Shown: in pieces, positions 21,601 through 25,826 of the stretch
Numbering within the stretch: the stretch's first letter is position 1
Layout: each line of letters starts with the position of its first letter
Assembly: GCA_041583495.1 (NCBI GenBank)
Contig: JBFHFS010000014.1
Location: 1 to 64,000 of the forward strand
Direction: 5' to 3'
Length of the DNA: 64,000 nt
Source of the DNA: JBFHFS01 sp041583495
GTDB lineage: Bacteria > Bacteroidota > Bacteroidia > Bacteroidales > Marinilabiliaceae
The notes under the pieces: model-generated
What the model was told of the DNA's origin: nothing
The model's database searches: none
What the model saw: the letters and a program-made list of their open reading frames with translations, nothing else
Made by a program: the position numbers and the translations under genes

Positions 21601-22390
21601 TCGTTATGGGGGATCCCGAACTGCCGGCCACCACCGATCCCATCTCATATTGTATCCCGGCTCCATCGGTCCGGATAACTCTATAGGTTACCCCGCTTTG
21701 CGCATTAGATACGCCAATCGAAACAGGGGTTCCCTGACAACCGCTCGTCCCTGTAATATTATATATTTCAGGCGTTGGCTGAATGGTGACCTTGCCATTT
21801 AGTTCAACGGGGATACAATCCCCGTTATCTGCCGTTACGATGTAAGTGCCCGCCATTGTTTGGCCGGGAAAGCTGAGATCGGCCCCTGTTCCTATCCTAA
21901 TAGCCACAGGTGTACCGGAGGTATTATCGCGGTAGAGCCGGTAGGTAACACCCGACTGGGCACTGGTTACGGTAATGGTATGAGTGGTTCCCGAACAACC
22001 CGTTCCGGAAATGGTGACAGGTAAAACAGTGGAAGGCGGGGCTACCACCTCAACGGTAAAAGAGTATTCCACATGAGGAGTGACGTCCTTATCCTCCCAG
22101 TGAAAAGTATTGTCTCCAATGCTAAAATCGAAGATCCCGGTATTTGGATCCTTCTTGTCATCAAAATCTACCCCCGAACCATCTTTATGCCACTCTCCAT
22201 CCCCAAAATCTGAAGCGGAAAGACCTCTTAGGTCAAATAAATCCTGTCCGGTTAGCGGTTCACCTTCGCAGATGGAAATATCCTGAGCAGAGACCTCTCC
22301 CAGGGGTAACAGAAAAAGGAGAAAAAGTCCCAGAATTCTGAAAATATTTTTTATACGTTTTCCCTTAATTTGCAGTAAAAATAGTGCCAT
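3698..22390 (-). CDS. Giant SprB-like type IX-secreted surface adhesin, 6,230 residues
   Basis: A single uninterrupted frame of 18.7 kb. It starts with a signal peptide (residues about 1-36, ending VSAQ). Residues about 37-1350 are diverse Ig/HYR-like modules with paired cysteines. About 1350-3950 are SprB-type repeats, recognised by ITEPxxL, a CxGxxxGxI turn, GGSGxYxYxW and LxAGTYxVTVTDxxGC. About 3950-4400 are further Ig-like modules. About 4400-5960 is an array of 19 units of some 82 residues. About 5960-6125 holds two PKD domains (WDFGDGNSSGDRNPIHVFEEG and WNFGDGLLSSAQNPMHSY). Residues 6130-6230 are a type B T9SS sorting domain (FPNAFSP, LQVFNRWGQLIF, GWDG, YVWKVSG). Such proteins are exported by the type IX system and held on the surface, serving adhesion or gliding; SprB is the model. 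The PorP/SprF gene follows directly. No enzyme domain is seen, so the ligand is unknown. Confidence 0.92.
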   Translation of the reverse strand: MALFLLQIKGKRIKNIFRILGLFLLFLLPLGEVSAQDISICEGEPLTGQDLFDLRGLSASDFGDGEWHKDGSGVDFDDKKDPNTGIFDFSIGDNTFHWEDKDVTPHVEYSFTVEVVAPPSTVLPVTISGTGCSGTTHTITVTSAQSGVTYRLYRDNTSGTPVAIRIGTGADLSFPGQTMAGTYIVTADNGDCIPVELNGKVTIQPTPEIYNITGTSGCQGTPVSIGVSNAQSGVTYRVIRTDGAGIQYEMGSVVAGSSGSPITIGSYSAIGSYTVVAQEPGGCDSDMNGSVVITATPTDVPFENTSVVCNTGEVAINPSQNSVQYFLVRNGTLTGDFRNGNGGRIVFSGLGTGTYSIIARSQNNSACEILLSDTRVIQATPPKPTLSASATEYCLSGLSGITLTSPGTVAGVSYQLFKDGVVYDTKAGGGSLVWNDVTAGDYFMVATTTGGCTSTMDGTVTITENTLPTATIHVYSASFRRCEGAANPGFEIEVVLTGNSPFNFEIVDHNNVIIAAVNNYSSNSYRLSVDPVAFQTTYRVRNLVDFSSCNPVSGTGTAVFYVDPVPAISFNPAAPEVCLGSTVAITASGAGTGGSYQWSDGLGSNPVINVGPTSDNTYTVTAISQYGCRSTSSVDVKVNALPVVDFTPPVKPGDDYSVCINNGDISLTPSPSGGSFSGNGIVASTNIFNTVDAGINPHDITYTYSDGKGCVNSVTKRMVVNALPVVSISGIAHDYCADDPQVTMRGNPTNSRGQFNVIGHTASQGIMWDDNGDGTGWFSPSGVLNAGSGPGTYTIEYSYSDLNGCINTTTWDVTVHLDVSDNLDITGLPGYMCETDGPVTIQAWFGDPLAQVHTNAGWFDGPGITDNGDGTATFDPSTAHSGLHSITYTYTDPISNCSGSYSQDIQIGTTLTFNIDALYCYGDAAVVLNGNPAGGIFNIYDGAGVKIGSGADGSVSFDPSVLLPGDYQVEYVYVVGTCVNTLVQDVEVVANPDATFQTGILDAGGNFLERTNFCVTTTNAVLRPTVLPVQGNFSGPSVSGTTFNPKAAGLGTHTIRYTVVNASGCETIEEVLVDVVDLPEIDIDNLNPTYCDNELPFTIQANTHGVTGGVFNLSSTSNSIGVSPLTDIDNVTGEAKFNPALVGPGVYWVSLEYTHPASGCTNTVTEEVEVFAATAVNFGGLADVMSYCRSSEDVILTASFNNGTPVAGGVFTISTGVGLTDHGDGTATLKPSALVVGNYDVTYTYTNSNGCETSRTKTISILPFPTAFDVNGGGNYCIGGPGREVTLSSSQVGVDYELLINDLSLSPAVVFAGTGNPLNFGFQTLEGNYTVNAINLGSSCEAMMTGSVDIALNDIALTFSNQQNVSCFNGNDAEVTVTASGGSVPYVYLWEREVPSGSGNWVAVSSAAHATGLIAGTYRVTVTDGISCSKVSGSVVITQPSDFSIVVNAADIVPVGCYGTATGGFTVTASPASGSYQFSIDGGSTWQNAPSFMGLIAGTYWVSVRNTASACEKLNLIEVEVTEPANPLTISNSVITNVACYGGANGEVEVTLTGGTPDAGGNYVYQWYRIPASGSPIPVTVANGGNTSHIVNRSIGTYRVVVTDANSCQVTDDYVVTQPSDWSVDYDFSHVTTFGSNDGTISVNTISGQTAPYSVSLLYPDMSVQAGMSHSGLPAGNYFIQIEDAAGCTTSIPVTITQPGDLLVNITGSDVTCTDGSNGFIQVSITQGNAPFTINWSGNLVAGGTLSGSHSGTNANYTINDGGNGLPAGTYTVNVVDNVGDTFSQVLDVSEPAALSINKILEKNISCSGAADGEVGLSITTSRPAAETDNYLISWSGPNGFSRSGILGDPTLTQLTNLVNPGIYTVTIYYGGASGNFCFVQEQFTITEPNALVINVDDVQPVSCHGETTGSISVSTTGRPVGTVFNYTWEFNDGSGWVAYAATGASINNLAIGRYRVTAREVATGCETIPETITIIEPDAITLNAVKQDVTTCNGSSDGTVTLTVNGGSTPYLLSYGSTSVNWDGSAALQALNLSAGSYTFTVLDANNCSEAVTVTITEPEALVVENVAYNIACETPNSGTLDFDVTGGRIVGGTHGYSVSLIHQSSGANYGQTIASTTNQPYSVSISGLPAGDYQLRVTDRNSTTPSACPYVFDFSLRSIQIAAVLADANCKGVNSGSISLSITGGSGDYSYQWTKAEDALFNRTTKDLGSLSAGTYQLVLTDNVRGCTLNRTYTLGNAHTLIINGSEKDVTCPGSGDGAVLSVSVSDPSSATLAYSWSGGTLTPPVNTADISGVGAGTYQLTVTDGNGCVAARSFVVEEPSAITFDLTTDIENCDPYSRSVTLDNLTGGTGTITDCTFSWSGPGTTTSSQNLNGLTVGGTYEVTVRDANDCPSIKSIVVPSQIKVTETLGHLNCFGDNNGTIVLQVTGGSGSYSYNWTTTDGSGLVATDMNQAGLTAGTYTVTVTDNVEAASGSSCSVTKDFIITQPNEIIVTGNLTDVICTGDNDGAITLNVTGGTGNYSYSWSSADGSGWVQGVKDQSGLSGGTYSVIVTDDNGCTAMSSFNILEPAPLVINKSIEKDITCFSAADGELAIGITTTRLVAETNNYAVTWTGPDGFSLTGTLGDATVTHLTNLANPGIYTVTIFYGGASGNSCSIQEQFTITEPDPIEIIVDDVQPVSCNGGANGSITVSTIGRAVGTVFSYSWEFYDGSVWMPYAAAGASINNLASGQYRVTARVSATGCETTSAPIEVLQPEDLQLTAVKQDVTTCNGASDGSVTLTVNGGSTPYLLSYGTTSVNWDGSSAYVAANLMAGDYTFEVTDAHNCSDAVSVTITEPEALVVDNVIYNIACETPNSGTLDLDISGGRVVAGNHGYTISLIHQASGVNYGRTVAATANQPHSVALTNLPAGDYQLRVTDRNSTTPSACPYVQDFSLRNIQLDATVLDATCKGVNSGSISLTITGGSGSYTYQWTKTEDAAFSRSTKDLGSLSAGTYQLAVTDNVRGCVLNRSYTVGNAHTLVINGAEKDVTCAGSADGAVLNVSVSDPSSATLSYSWTGGTLTPPVSTADISGLGGGSYQLSVTDGNGCVATRNFVVVEPAPITYDLSTAIENCDPYSRSVTLSNLAGGTGALTDYTFSWSGPGITTTSQNLTGLTVGGTYTLEVRDVNDCPSVQSILVSSQIKVTQTVSHLDCYGDNNGSIVLHVTGGSGNYSYSWTTPDGSGLVPADKDQTGLTAGNYTVVVTDNVEAAAGSSCSVTRDIVITQPAQILVTGERTHIVCAGNNDGAITIDVIGGTGNYTYSWSSANGTGLVQGQKDQTGLTGGTYSVTVTDDNGCTTSRSFEILEPDPLAFDLDVTPTNCANENRIEIINQTGGSGTYSYMWAGPGVPAGFNGTVLNNLPGGDYTVVMTDVGVGQQCQLTQTVSLVKALIASYSVQPSTCAGSNNGSITVTVANGEIPYTFAWTTADGSGLSPTEQNQSGLSAGHYQVTVTDHRGCSQVLDIEVTIANSISVAGSISHVRCFNGNGGAIDITVTGGSGNYLFNWSGPGTFNAVTEDVSALSAGSYTVEVIDADLEATGAACRVSKTFIVNQPVSAISVTGVAATDVLCNGSSTGAINITVSGGTAPYRFNWAGPGNIADPTNEDISNLVAGDYNVTITDANDCVLNFGPITISEPAGALTASIVEVIDVTVNGGSNGAIEIDVDGGAGSYAITWFDAADAEVPGSANLNRVEGLTAGTYRVEITDGNGCFTQITGIQIRQPNDILNLVITHTNVGPCFGADNGTIGVNLIGGTLPYQSITLFDGGGQVGQTIGKNNAYFTNLPAGDYDVVGLDANGIEIRSEVSILQPPALNLTAVVSQQVECYQASTGIISVTVNGGWPRSSDNLYRVSLTGGPTGTNAVRNPQALENVVFNNLPEGTYTVRVIDDSNEDGLFDVNHDCYKQQVLTITQPEALLTLSAVSGSEELCEGELPTLQIITANWPVASQNLEVTLSDGETYSVDDSPFLFQPVSIPADGITLYTITAVEIGGCTKGTGQGTATVEVHPLPTARIFGDPQICYGETTNLGIELTGVAPWSVTISDGSNSWNEVYNQSYNSFAVSPLVDTSYEILSVTDGNCSNVGTGLGTVTVHELPAVTLTGNADICAGASATLSFNFSNGTAPWTVTIRENGVQKVLGPISLASYNYSVSPVSTTDYELVSVADVNGCQQATAGSVRVTVRPWPEMPSLISGPDIICQGASALYSVEAVANATGYVWTLPVGASIISGAGTRQIEVEFATTAQSGNLSVYATNSCGNGPVRTLQVNVDKLPTSIGGINGPTELCQGSTGIIYQVDPVVDAALYNWSVPAGFSIVDGLGTAIITVDLDPNVDNSVGVITVTPENDCGESINSSNLTVVISALPVAYAGEDQNLCGNLTSLNADPLSYLDWSGHWEVISGSATIVAPTSPNSQVTNLSRGDVVLRWTVTHNITGCGVSDEVTLRNNQLAVVAAADQSLVCGGASEIYGTPVPGYPNTSGRWTFVTGYGTFESASSATTMVTDLAPDTNRLRWTLTQNGCESVAETVIINNQPDQAVIDGEEIVNLCTDAATLNANVPLEGTGVWTVEQGAATIDNVNSSTINVSSLSKGENILRWTITKGSCSTFDEVMLRNNLLVVSAGDDKTTCEDLVSLDATQPQSGVLGTWEAFGAASGVVQFSNGSSATSVVSNLVNGENRLRWTLSKNGCESYDEVIITGSKPTTSQVGSTQTICGSSTVLTGNVPVMGVGRWSVIEGSGSFVDVNDPLTEVTGLKIGTNVFRWTIMNGGCSSYSDLVVTNVQVNAYAGKDTVVCDRNVILGATSVPAGYTGHWSMIPGIGGVTFSDGGLSNPKALVRLDYGLNGLMWNVVHTESGCSTSDEVYILVNSPNPTEVDAGADQEIGGGGEAFLNASSLTRGTGVWTLVSGGGDIDQPDNPATLVTGLRQGPNVFRWTVTVGSCSAYDEVTVTNGDVIDANAGPNQTICSYETYLQANEPDVAIGVWELVSGAGKFDNRYDPQTRVFDLGTEGDNVFRWTISYGIGTSSSSDEVTIINNTPDEANAGLDDVICDDQYLLKGNTPSPGMGSVSWTLISGSGTIADSLVPETMVTGLSQGNNVMVYTIEKGDAGRECYSVDSVIITNGLATEAIAGDDQVVCKDSATLRPNVPNYGVGEWRVVEGSATFEGNWAKDLAPGVNRLAWVISTDLCDSRDTVEIVNNAPSVSLAGEDQPICRDEAKLSGSVPVYGTGEWTPISGSGNIADVTDPYSEVTGLAKGRNRFRWTINNNGCLSSDEVEIINNLIEADAGDSQTLCADTAVLAANNPSPGAGIWGILGGSGSAVFDDPEDPYSVVRDLDQGENILTWTVNNEGCSTVSQVTLINNLPTQADAGPNRQRCENNVVLAANNPTVGTGSWSIRNGSGTFADPGNPNTSVNDLNFGSNIYRWTIENNGCRLYDDVQIDYNSIESNAGADDEICSNEYILEANNASPGIGTWTVVGGTSQAVFEDVNDPATRVFNLRKGRNVLRWSINYAGCETYSEVAITNNIPSTSYAGNTETVCADEIILDATAPETGTGHWEVLSGSGTMTDFNDPHTNVTGLSKGDNVFRWVVQNGVCSSDDEVLVVNNLPSVPYAGADKPESCSSSVELRASTPEYGEGLWSILEGGANISDPTDPRASLSNLMPGTNRFRWTLTKGQCTLSDDITIVNNTPTIANAGPDVADCKNWSALDANTPVYGTGEWSLVSGQGSFINPIDENTNIENLGFGENVLMWTISNGKCFSTDQVTIFNKVPDQADAGKDQTFCESYTMLNANDPTSGIGQWSVVSGAGEFEDPQLFNTKVVNVGFGDNVYKWTVGYGECTTEDEVIIRSNKSYAYAGEDVVVYDPEVTLNSNNVGNLQAGWSVVGGAGTFEDPSFFNTSVTGLNDGINTFRWSIDVNGCVAFDDVSIDYRPVPDAGFITDVTAGCYPLQVKFTNYSVGATNFHWDFGDGNSSGDRNPIHVFEEGGDFTVTLTTPGPDGKDGVAEKVIQVYDHPEAAFQVSPQLVYVPGDQVRFTNLSVGGLDYLWNFGDGLLSSAQNPMHSYQDEGIYDVKLHVTNQYGCSDSLLMEEAVTAKLAGFITFPNAFSPRPGGSNGTSADLSGETNTVFKPVYRDVDAYQLQVFNRWGQLIFQSNDVDQGWDGLYKGSMAPQAVYVWKVSGTFINGVAYRQAGSVLLVR
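4505..9184 (-). repeat. Array of 19 Ig-like repeat units of about 82 residues inside the giant adhesin
   Basis: On the minus strand this stretch codes for 19 units that I count by their opening motif, of the form xAGxDQxxC. Each continues with LxANxPxxGxGxW, SGxGxFxDPxxPxTxV, LxxGxNxxRWTI and NGxCxSxDEVxIxNN. Most units carry two cysteines, one near the start and one after the RWTI strand, which suggests one disulfide per domain. Unit 7 (opening DAGADQEIG) and unit 19 (opening YAGEDVVVYDPE) have lost the first cysteine. The units are clearly related but strongly diverged, so this is an old expansion. It sits between the SprB-type repeats and the PKD domains and probably forms a stalk. Confidence 0.85.
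12346..17013 (-). repeat. Head-to-tail 2,334-bp duplication (about 778 codons per copy) within the giant adhesin gene
   Basis: The block at about 14680-17013 and the block at about 12346-14679 encode the same ordered series of SprB-type modules. Landmarks recur exactly 2,334 bases apart: GATGAATCAAAGA at 13744 and 16078, and TAAGGGTAAC at 14047 and 16381. Shared protein landmarks are AVKQDVTTCNG, NIACETPNSGTLD, TDRNSTTPSACPYV, ENCDPYSRSVTL and DNNGxIVLxVTGGSG. The copies differ at many codons, mostly conservatively, so the event is old, but no frame-changing indel has accumulated over the compared landmarks. The junctions fall at an EPxPL linker, the natural boundary between SprB repeats. Confidence 0.9.
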
Positions 22391-22542
22391 ACAAGCTGGG
22401 ATATTTGTTCAACTTTAGTCCGGGCTGAGTAAAAGACAGACCTTTAATGCTGTGTTTACGCAACCTCACCAAAAAAGTTAACCCATTGGTGTAAATGTTC
22501 GGCACTTTTAACAAAATAATAATAACCTTTTTAGTAACAAAC

Positions 22543-22587
22543 CCGACAGCGTCGAAGACCTGTCGGCGTTAAAGACCTGTAGGTCTT
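22543..22587. repeat. Pair of small intergenic hairpins upstream of the giant adhesin
   Basis: CCGACAG at 22543-22549 pairs with CTGTCGG at 22560-22566 around a 10-base loop. AAGACCT at 22572-22578 pairs with AGGTCTT at 22581-22587 around GT. The two share the GACCTGT core. They lie in the 330-base gap between the adhesin start and the aroA end. The look is that of a small dispersed intergenic repeat of Bacteroidota, though this is an impression without a genome to compare. Bases 22391-22542 show nothing else I can name. Confidence 0.6.
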
Positions 22588-22607
22588 AAAAGGAAGGAAA
22601 TGGACAC

Positions 22608-22726
22608 TTATGACTCATCGGATGACTGGGAGTCACGTTTATGACTTATGACTCATCGGATGACCGGGAGTCACGTTTATGATTTATGACTCATCTGATG
22701 ACCGGGAGTCATCCGGTGAGTCATAA
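22608..22726. repeat. Three-copy 38-bp tandem repeat running into the aroA stop codon
   Basis: TTATGACTCATC begins at 22608, 22646 and 22684, a strict period of 38 bases. Copies one and two differ at very few bases; copy three diverges after GGGAGTCA. Each unit holds inverted halves (GACTCATCGGATGAC against GAGTCA). In copy three the halves form a stem of about 19 pairs with two mismatches, 22684-22702 with 22708-22726, around a five-base loop. This stem spans the aroA stop codon (22721-22723). No T run follows on the minus strand, so it is not a standard terminator. Confidence 0.85.
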
Positions 22727-24043
22727 GCGAAATCCTGCTTTCTTCAGGTCCTCCCAAAAATGGGGGTAAGATTTGGACACCACAGAAGGATTTTGAATGA
22801 TTACAGGCCCCACCTTAAGTGCAGCCGGGGCAAAGGCCATTGCCATGCGATGATCGTGATAGGTTTCAATCACCGGGGTTTGGGAAATCTCTTTCTTCCG
22901 GCCATCCCAGCGAAGATCGTCGGTTCCGTTGGAAACAAAGATGAATCCCAGCTTAGCGGCCTCCAATATGAGCGCCTCGATACGGTTGGTCTCTTTAATG
23001 GTGAGGGTATGTAATCCCGTGAGGTGAAAAGGAATGCCCATACAGGCGCAGGTCACTGCAAAAGTTTGGGCCAGGTCGGGCTGGTCGGAAAAATTGTACT
23101 GAAAGGAAGAAGCTCTCGCACCACCATTGGTGAGTACCACTCCTTTTTTCGAAAAACGGTAGGTCACCCCCAGCTCATTAAACATTGGAGCTACCCTGGA
23201 ATCCCCCTGCAAACTATTTTTATCCAGACCGCGAAGCACCAGCTCACTGCCTGGTTTTGCCAGGGCCACGATCTGAAACCAGTACGAAGCGGCACTCCAG
23301 TCACCCTCCGCCCTCATCTGTTTAGGCTTGAAGGGTTGCTCATCCACCCGGATCTCTGCGCTCTCCCATTGGCTTTGTATGCCATAGAGTTCCATGAGCT
23401 TCAACGTAAGGTGAATGTAGGGGCGGGAGGTGATTTCTCCCTTGAGTTTCAGAGTTAGTCCGCCCGCGATGGAGGGAGCAATCATCAACAAAGCCGAGAT
23501 GTATTGACTACTAATATCTCCCGGCAACTCGATGGGTTTCCCTTCCAGCGAACTGCCAAATATTTTAAGGGGAGGAAATCCCTCTTTTTCGGAATACTCG
23601 ATTTTAGCCCCCAGCTGCCGGAGGGCATCCACCAACACATGAATAGGGCGTTCCTTCATTCTGGCACTGCCGGTGAGGGTCCACTCGCCCACGATGCGCG
23701 ACAAGAAAGCCGTCAAAAACCGCATGGTAGTCCCGGCCGCTCCCACATCAAACACGTTGGTATCCGACTCGAGCACCTTAGCCAGCGACTGTGTATCGTC
23801 ACTGTCCGACAAATTTTTTACCGGCCAGGGACTGTACGACAACGCATTCAGTATCAACAACCGGTTGCTGATACTTTTTGAAGCCGGCAGATCAATGCTC
23901 ACATTTTGTAATAGTTCAGGTGGCATCACCTCACAAGAGGGCGCATTTGAACCATCTGAAAGCGTTTTATTTGGGTTGATGTTGACCATATGTCTGTTGA
24001 ATTGATAGAGTTCCCGTTCTTTCACCTCCGGGAGTTGAAACAT
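22721..24043 (-). CDS. aroA: 3-phosphoshikimate 1-carboxyvinyltransferase (EPSP synthase)
   Basis: The enzyme joins shikimate 3-phosphate and phosphoenolpyruvate in the sixth step of the chorismate pathway. The 440-residue product shows the substrate-binding LPASKSISNR (Lys56), the GAAGTTMRFL loop (101-110), TGSARMKERP (124-133), SDQPDLAQTFA, KETNRIEAL and the C-terminal YHDHRMAMAFAPAAL. It is slightly longer than E. coli AroA (427) because about 40 extra N-terminal residues precede the first conserved strand. It follows aroB by 11 bases in the same direction, so the two chorismate genes are one operon. The 3' end lies inside a tandem-repeat hairpin, which may affect transcript decay or termination. 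Confidence 0.95.
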   Translation of the reverse strand: MFQLPEVKERELYQFNRHMVNINPNKTLSDGSNAPSCEVMPPELLQNVSIDLPASKSISNRLLILNALSYSPWPVKNLSDSDDTQSLAKVLESDTNVFDVGAAGTTMRFLTAFLSRIVGEWTLTGSARMKERPIHVLVDALRQLGAKIEYSEKEGFPPLKIFGSSLEGKPIELPGDISSQYISALLMIAPSIAGGLTLKLKGEITSRPYIHLTLKLMELYGIQSQWESAEIRVDEQPFKPKQMRAEGDWSAASYWFQIVALAKPGSELVLRGLDKNSLQGDSRVAPMFNELGVTYRFSKKGVVLTNGGARASSFQYNFSDQPDLAQTFAVTCACMGIPFHLTGLHTLTIKETNRIEALILEAAKLGFIFVSNGTDDLRWDGRKKEISQTPVIETYHDHRMAMAFAPAALKVGPVIIQNPSVVSKSYPHFWEDLKKAGFRL

Positions 24044-24054
24044 GGTTGTCTTAT

Positions 24055-25122
24055 TCAGCTATCCAGGTAGTCTAGAAGGCTCTCTTGTATCTCCGTTCTA
24101 CTGCAATCGACGTCAATCACGGGTTGGCCCACATCACTCAAAAGAGTAAAATTAATCCTTTGCCCCCGGTTTTTCTTATCATGGCACATTAAGGCATATA
24201 AGGTCTCAAAGTCATCCCGGGTAAATTTATGGGATCCATAAATCTTATTTATATAAGCCACCACATCCCTGTATATACTCTGAGGAAACCCACATTTTTT
24301 CACGGCCAGAGCGAGCTCCGGAATGAGGCCATAAGCCACGGCATATCCGTGCAGGATAGGTTTTTGTTGTTTCATAGCCATGCTTTCAAAGGCGTGACCA
24401 ATGGTATGACCCAGATTAAGCGCTTTACGAACCCCGTTCTCCAACGGGTCAGCGAAAACATACCGATCCTTTACCAGAACCGACTTTGCCACCAGGGCTC
24501 CCAGTTGATCGGTATTCAGATCCATAACATCCATCGCCAGCAGACCATTCAGGGTATCGGGGTTATCGATAAGCGCATGTTTCAGCATCTCGGCATATCC
24601 CGAGAGTAGGTTTGTGCGGTCAAGAGACTCCAGAAAAGGAGTATGAATCAACACTTTTTCGGCCAACCGGAATACTCCGATCTCATTTTTATACCCATTG
24701 AAATTGATGCCGGTTTTTCCGCCCACCGAAGCATCAACCATCGACAGCAATGTGGTGGGCATATTAATAAATGGAATCCCCCGTTTGTAGCTGGCCGCCG
24801 CAAAACCACCCAGATCACAGGGCATGCCCCCTCCGAGATTAATGAGAAGTGAATGTCTTCCGGCACCCTCATCCGATAGTGAGGTCCATACCTGAGAGAG
24901 GCTTTCCAGCCCTTTATGGTCATCACCCGATGGAATAACAATGAGACGTTCATCGCTTAGAGCATCCAGGGCCCCTAAACGTGGCAGGCAATGCCGTTGG
25001 GTGTTTTCATCGGTGAGAAGAAATACCTTATCGGGAGAAAGCTCTTCAATTAGCTGCTGCAAATCGTTTACAGGATGGCTACTCAAGGCGACTTTTGCCG
25101 ACTGGGTGGGTAAAGATTCCAT
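24055..25122 (-). CDS. aroB: 3-dehydroquinate synthase
   Basis: The enzyme converts DAHP to 3-dehydroquinate in the chorismate pathway using NAD and a divalent metal. The 355-residue product has the NAD-binding INLGGGMPCDLGGFAAASYK stretch, then SMVDASVGGKTGINF, and the metal-ligand regions SGYAEMLKHALI, LGHTIGHAFE and HGYAVAYG, which supply Glu, His and His. I chose ATG at 25122 (MESLPTQSAK). An upstream in-frame start at 25188 would add 22 residues with no conserved pattern. Adjacent aroA, 11 bases downstream, completes a two-gene aromatic operon. No regulatory site was recognised upstream. Confidence 0.95.
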   Translation of the reverse strand: MESLPTQSAKVALSSHPVNDLQQLIEELSPDKVFLLTDENTQRHCLPRLGALDALSDERLIVIPSGDDHKGLESLSQVWTSLSDEGAGRHSLLINLGGGMPCDLGGFAAASYKRGIPFINMPTTLLSMVDASVGGKTGINFNGYKNEIGVFRLAEKVLIHTPFLESLDRTNLLSGYAEMLKHALIDNPDTLNGLLAMDVMDLNTDQLGALVAKSVLVKDRYVFADPLENGVRKALNLGHTIGHAFESMAMKQQKPILHGYAVAYGLIPELALAVKKCGFPQSIYRDVVAYINKIYGSHKFTRDDFETLYALMCHDKKNRGQRINFTLLSDVGQPVIDVDCSRTEIQESLLDYLDS

Positions 25123-25275
25123 AAAGGTTCTATTTTGTTCCCCGCAAAAATAGTGATTTTTATACTTAACGAGTATTTTAAACCACATGGTTGTCTATCT
25201 TTACTCAAACCGTTACCTTTAATCCCCGAAAAGAGGGACTAAAGTTCCCCAACCCATTCGCCAAAACATGTTCAT

Positions 25276-25737
25276 ATGGTAACCAATGCCAAACAGTCGA
25301 GCCGCTCGCTCATGGTTTTCTCGGCCTCCTGGATGCTGTTAATCTGCGCCTTCGCGGTCACCTTTTACGACCTTCTCGAAACCCCTTTGTGGCTCCGGAT
25401 TGGATTGGCCCTGAGTCTGATCGTAATGGCCCTGGGATTCTACCTGGGCGGATTTCATTTTTTCAGGGCCGAGATTAAAAAGGAGATGTTGGAAATTAAA
25501 TATTACAACCTCTTCCCTGCAGGCAGAAAATTCCAAACCGTCCTAATCCCTTTGAAGCAATACCATCATCATGAAATAAAGCGACAGTTGGGAGGTCTCT
25601 TCAAATGGATTATTATTTATCAGGAGATGGCAGGTGGCGTGGCAAAATACCCGCCTATTGGACTTTCAGCTTCCGGAAAAAAGGTGCAGAAAGCACTTAA
25701 TGAAATGCTTCACGGTTTAAACTCAAAAACGAACTAA
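25276..25737 (+). CDS. Small hypothetical protein with two membrane helices
   Basis: I do not recognise this 153-residue protein. A polar N-terminus of about 11 residues is followed by two hydrophobic helices (about 12-30, MVFSASWMLLICAFAVTFYD, and 38-58, LRIGLALSLIVMALGFYLGG). A soluble part follows whose strand pattern (MLEIKYYNLFPAGRKFQTVLI, then LGGLFKWIIIY) resembles the bacterial PH-like domains often found behind two helices in small membrane proteins. That fold is a guess. It lies between divergent aroB and an outer-membrane barrel gene, both without an obvious functional link. Start ATG at 25276 gives a sensible short cytoplasmic N-terminus. Confidence 0.6.
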   Translation: MVTNAKQSSRSLMVFSASWMLLICAFAVTFYDLLETPLWLRIGLALSLIVMALGFYLGGFHFFRAEIKKEMLEIKYYNLFPAGRKFQTVLIPLKQYHHHEIKRQLGGLFKWIIIYQEMAGGVAKYPPIGLSASGKKVQKALNEMLHGLNSKTN

Positions 25738-25826
25738 AAAGCCCTTTCGACAACCTCCATCAGCCTTCAGTCTTGATTGTAAATTATCCTCAGTATTTTT
25801 TCACCATTCGTTTTGATAAACTTTCC

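Noticed and set aside
22608..22726. The 38-bp repeats as a small CRISPR array
   Set aside because: The copies are directly contiguous with no spacers, only three exist and no cas gene is near.
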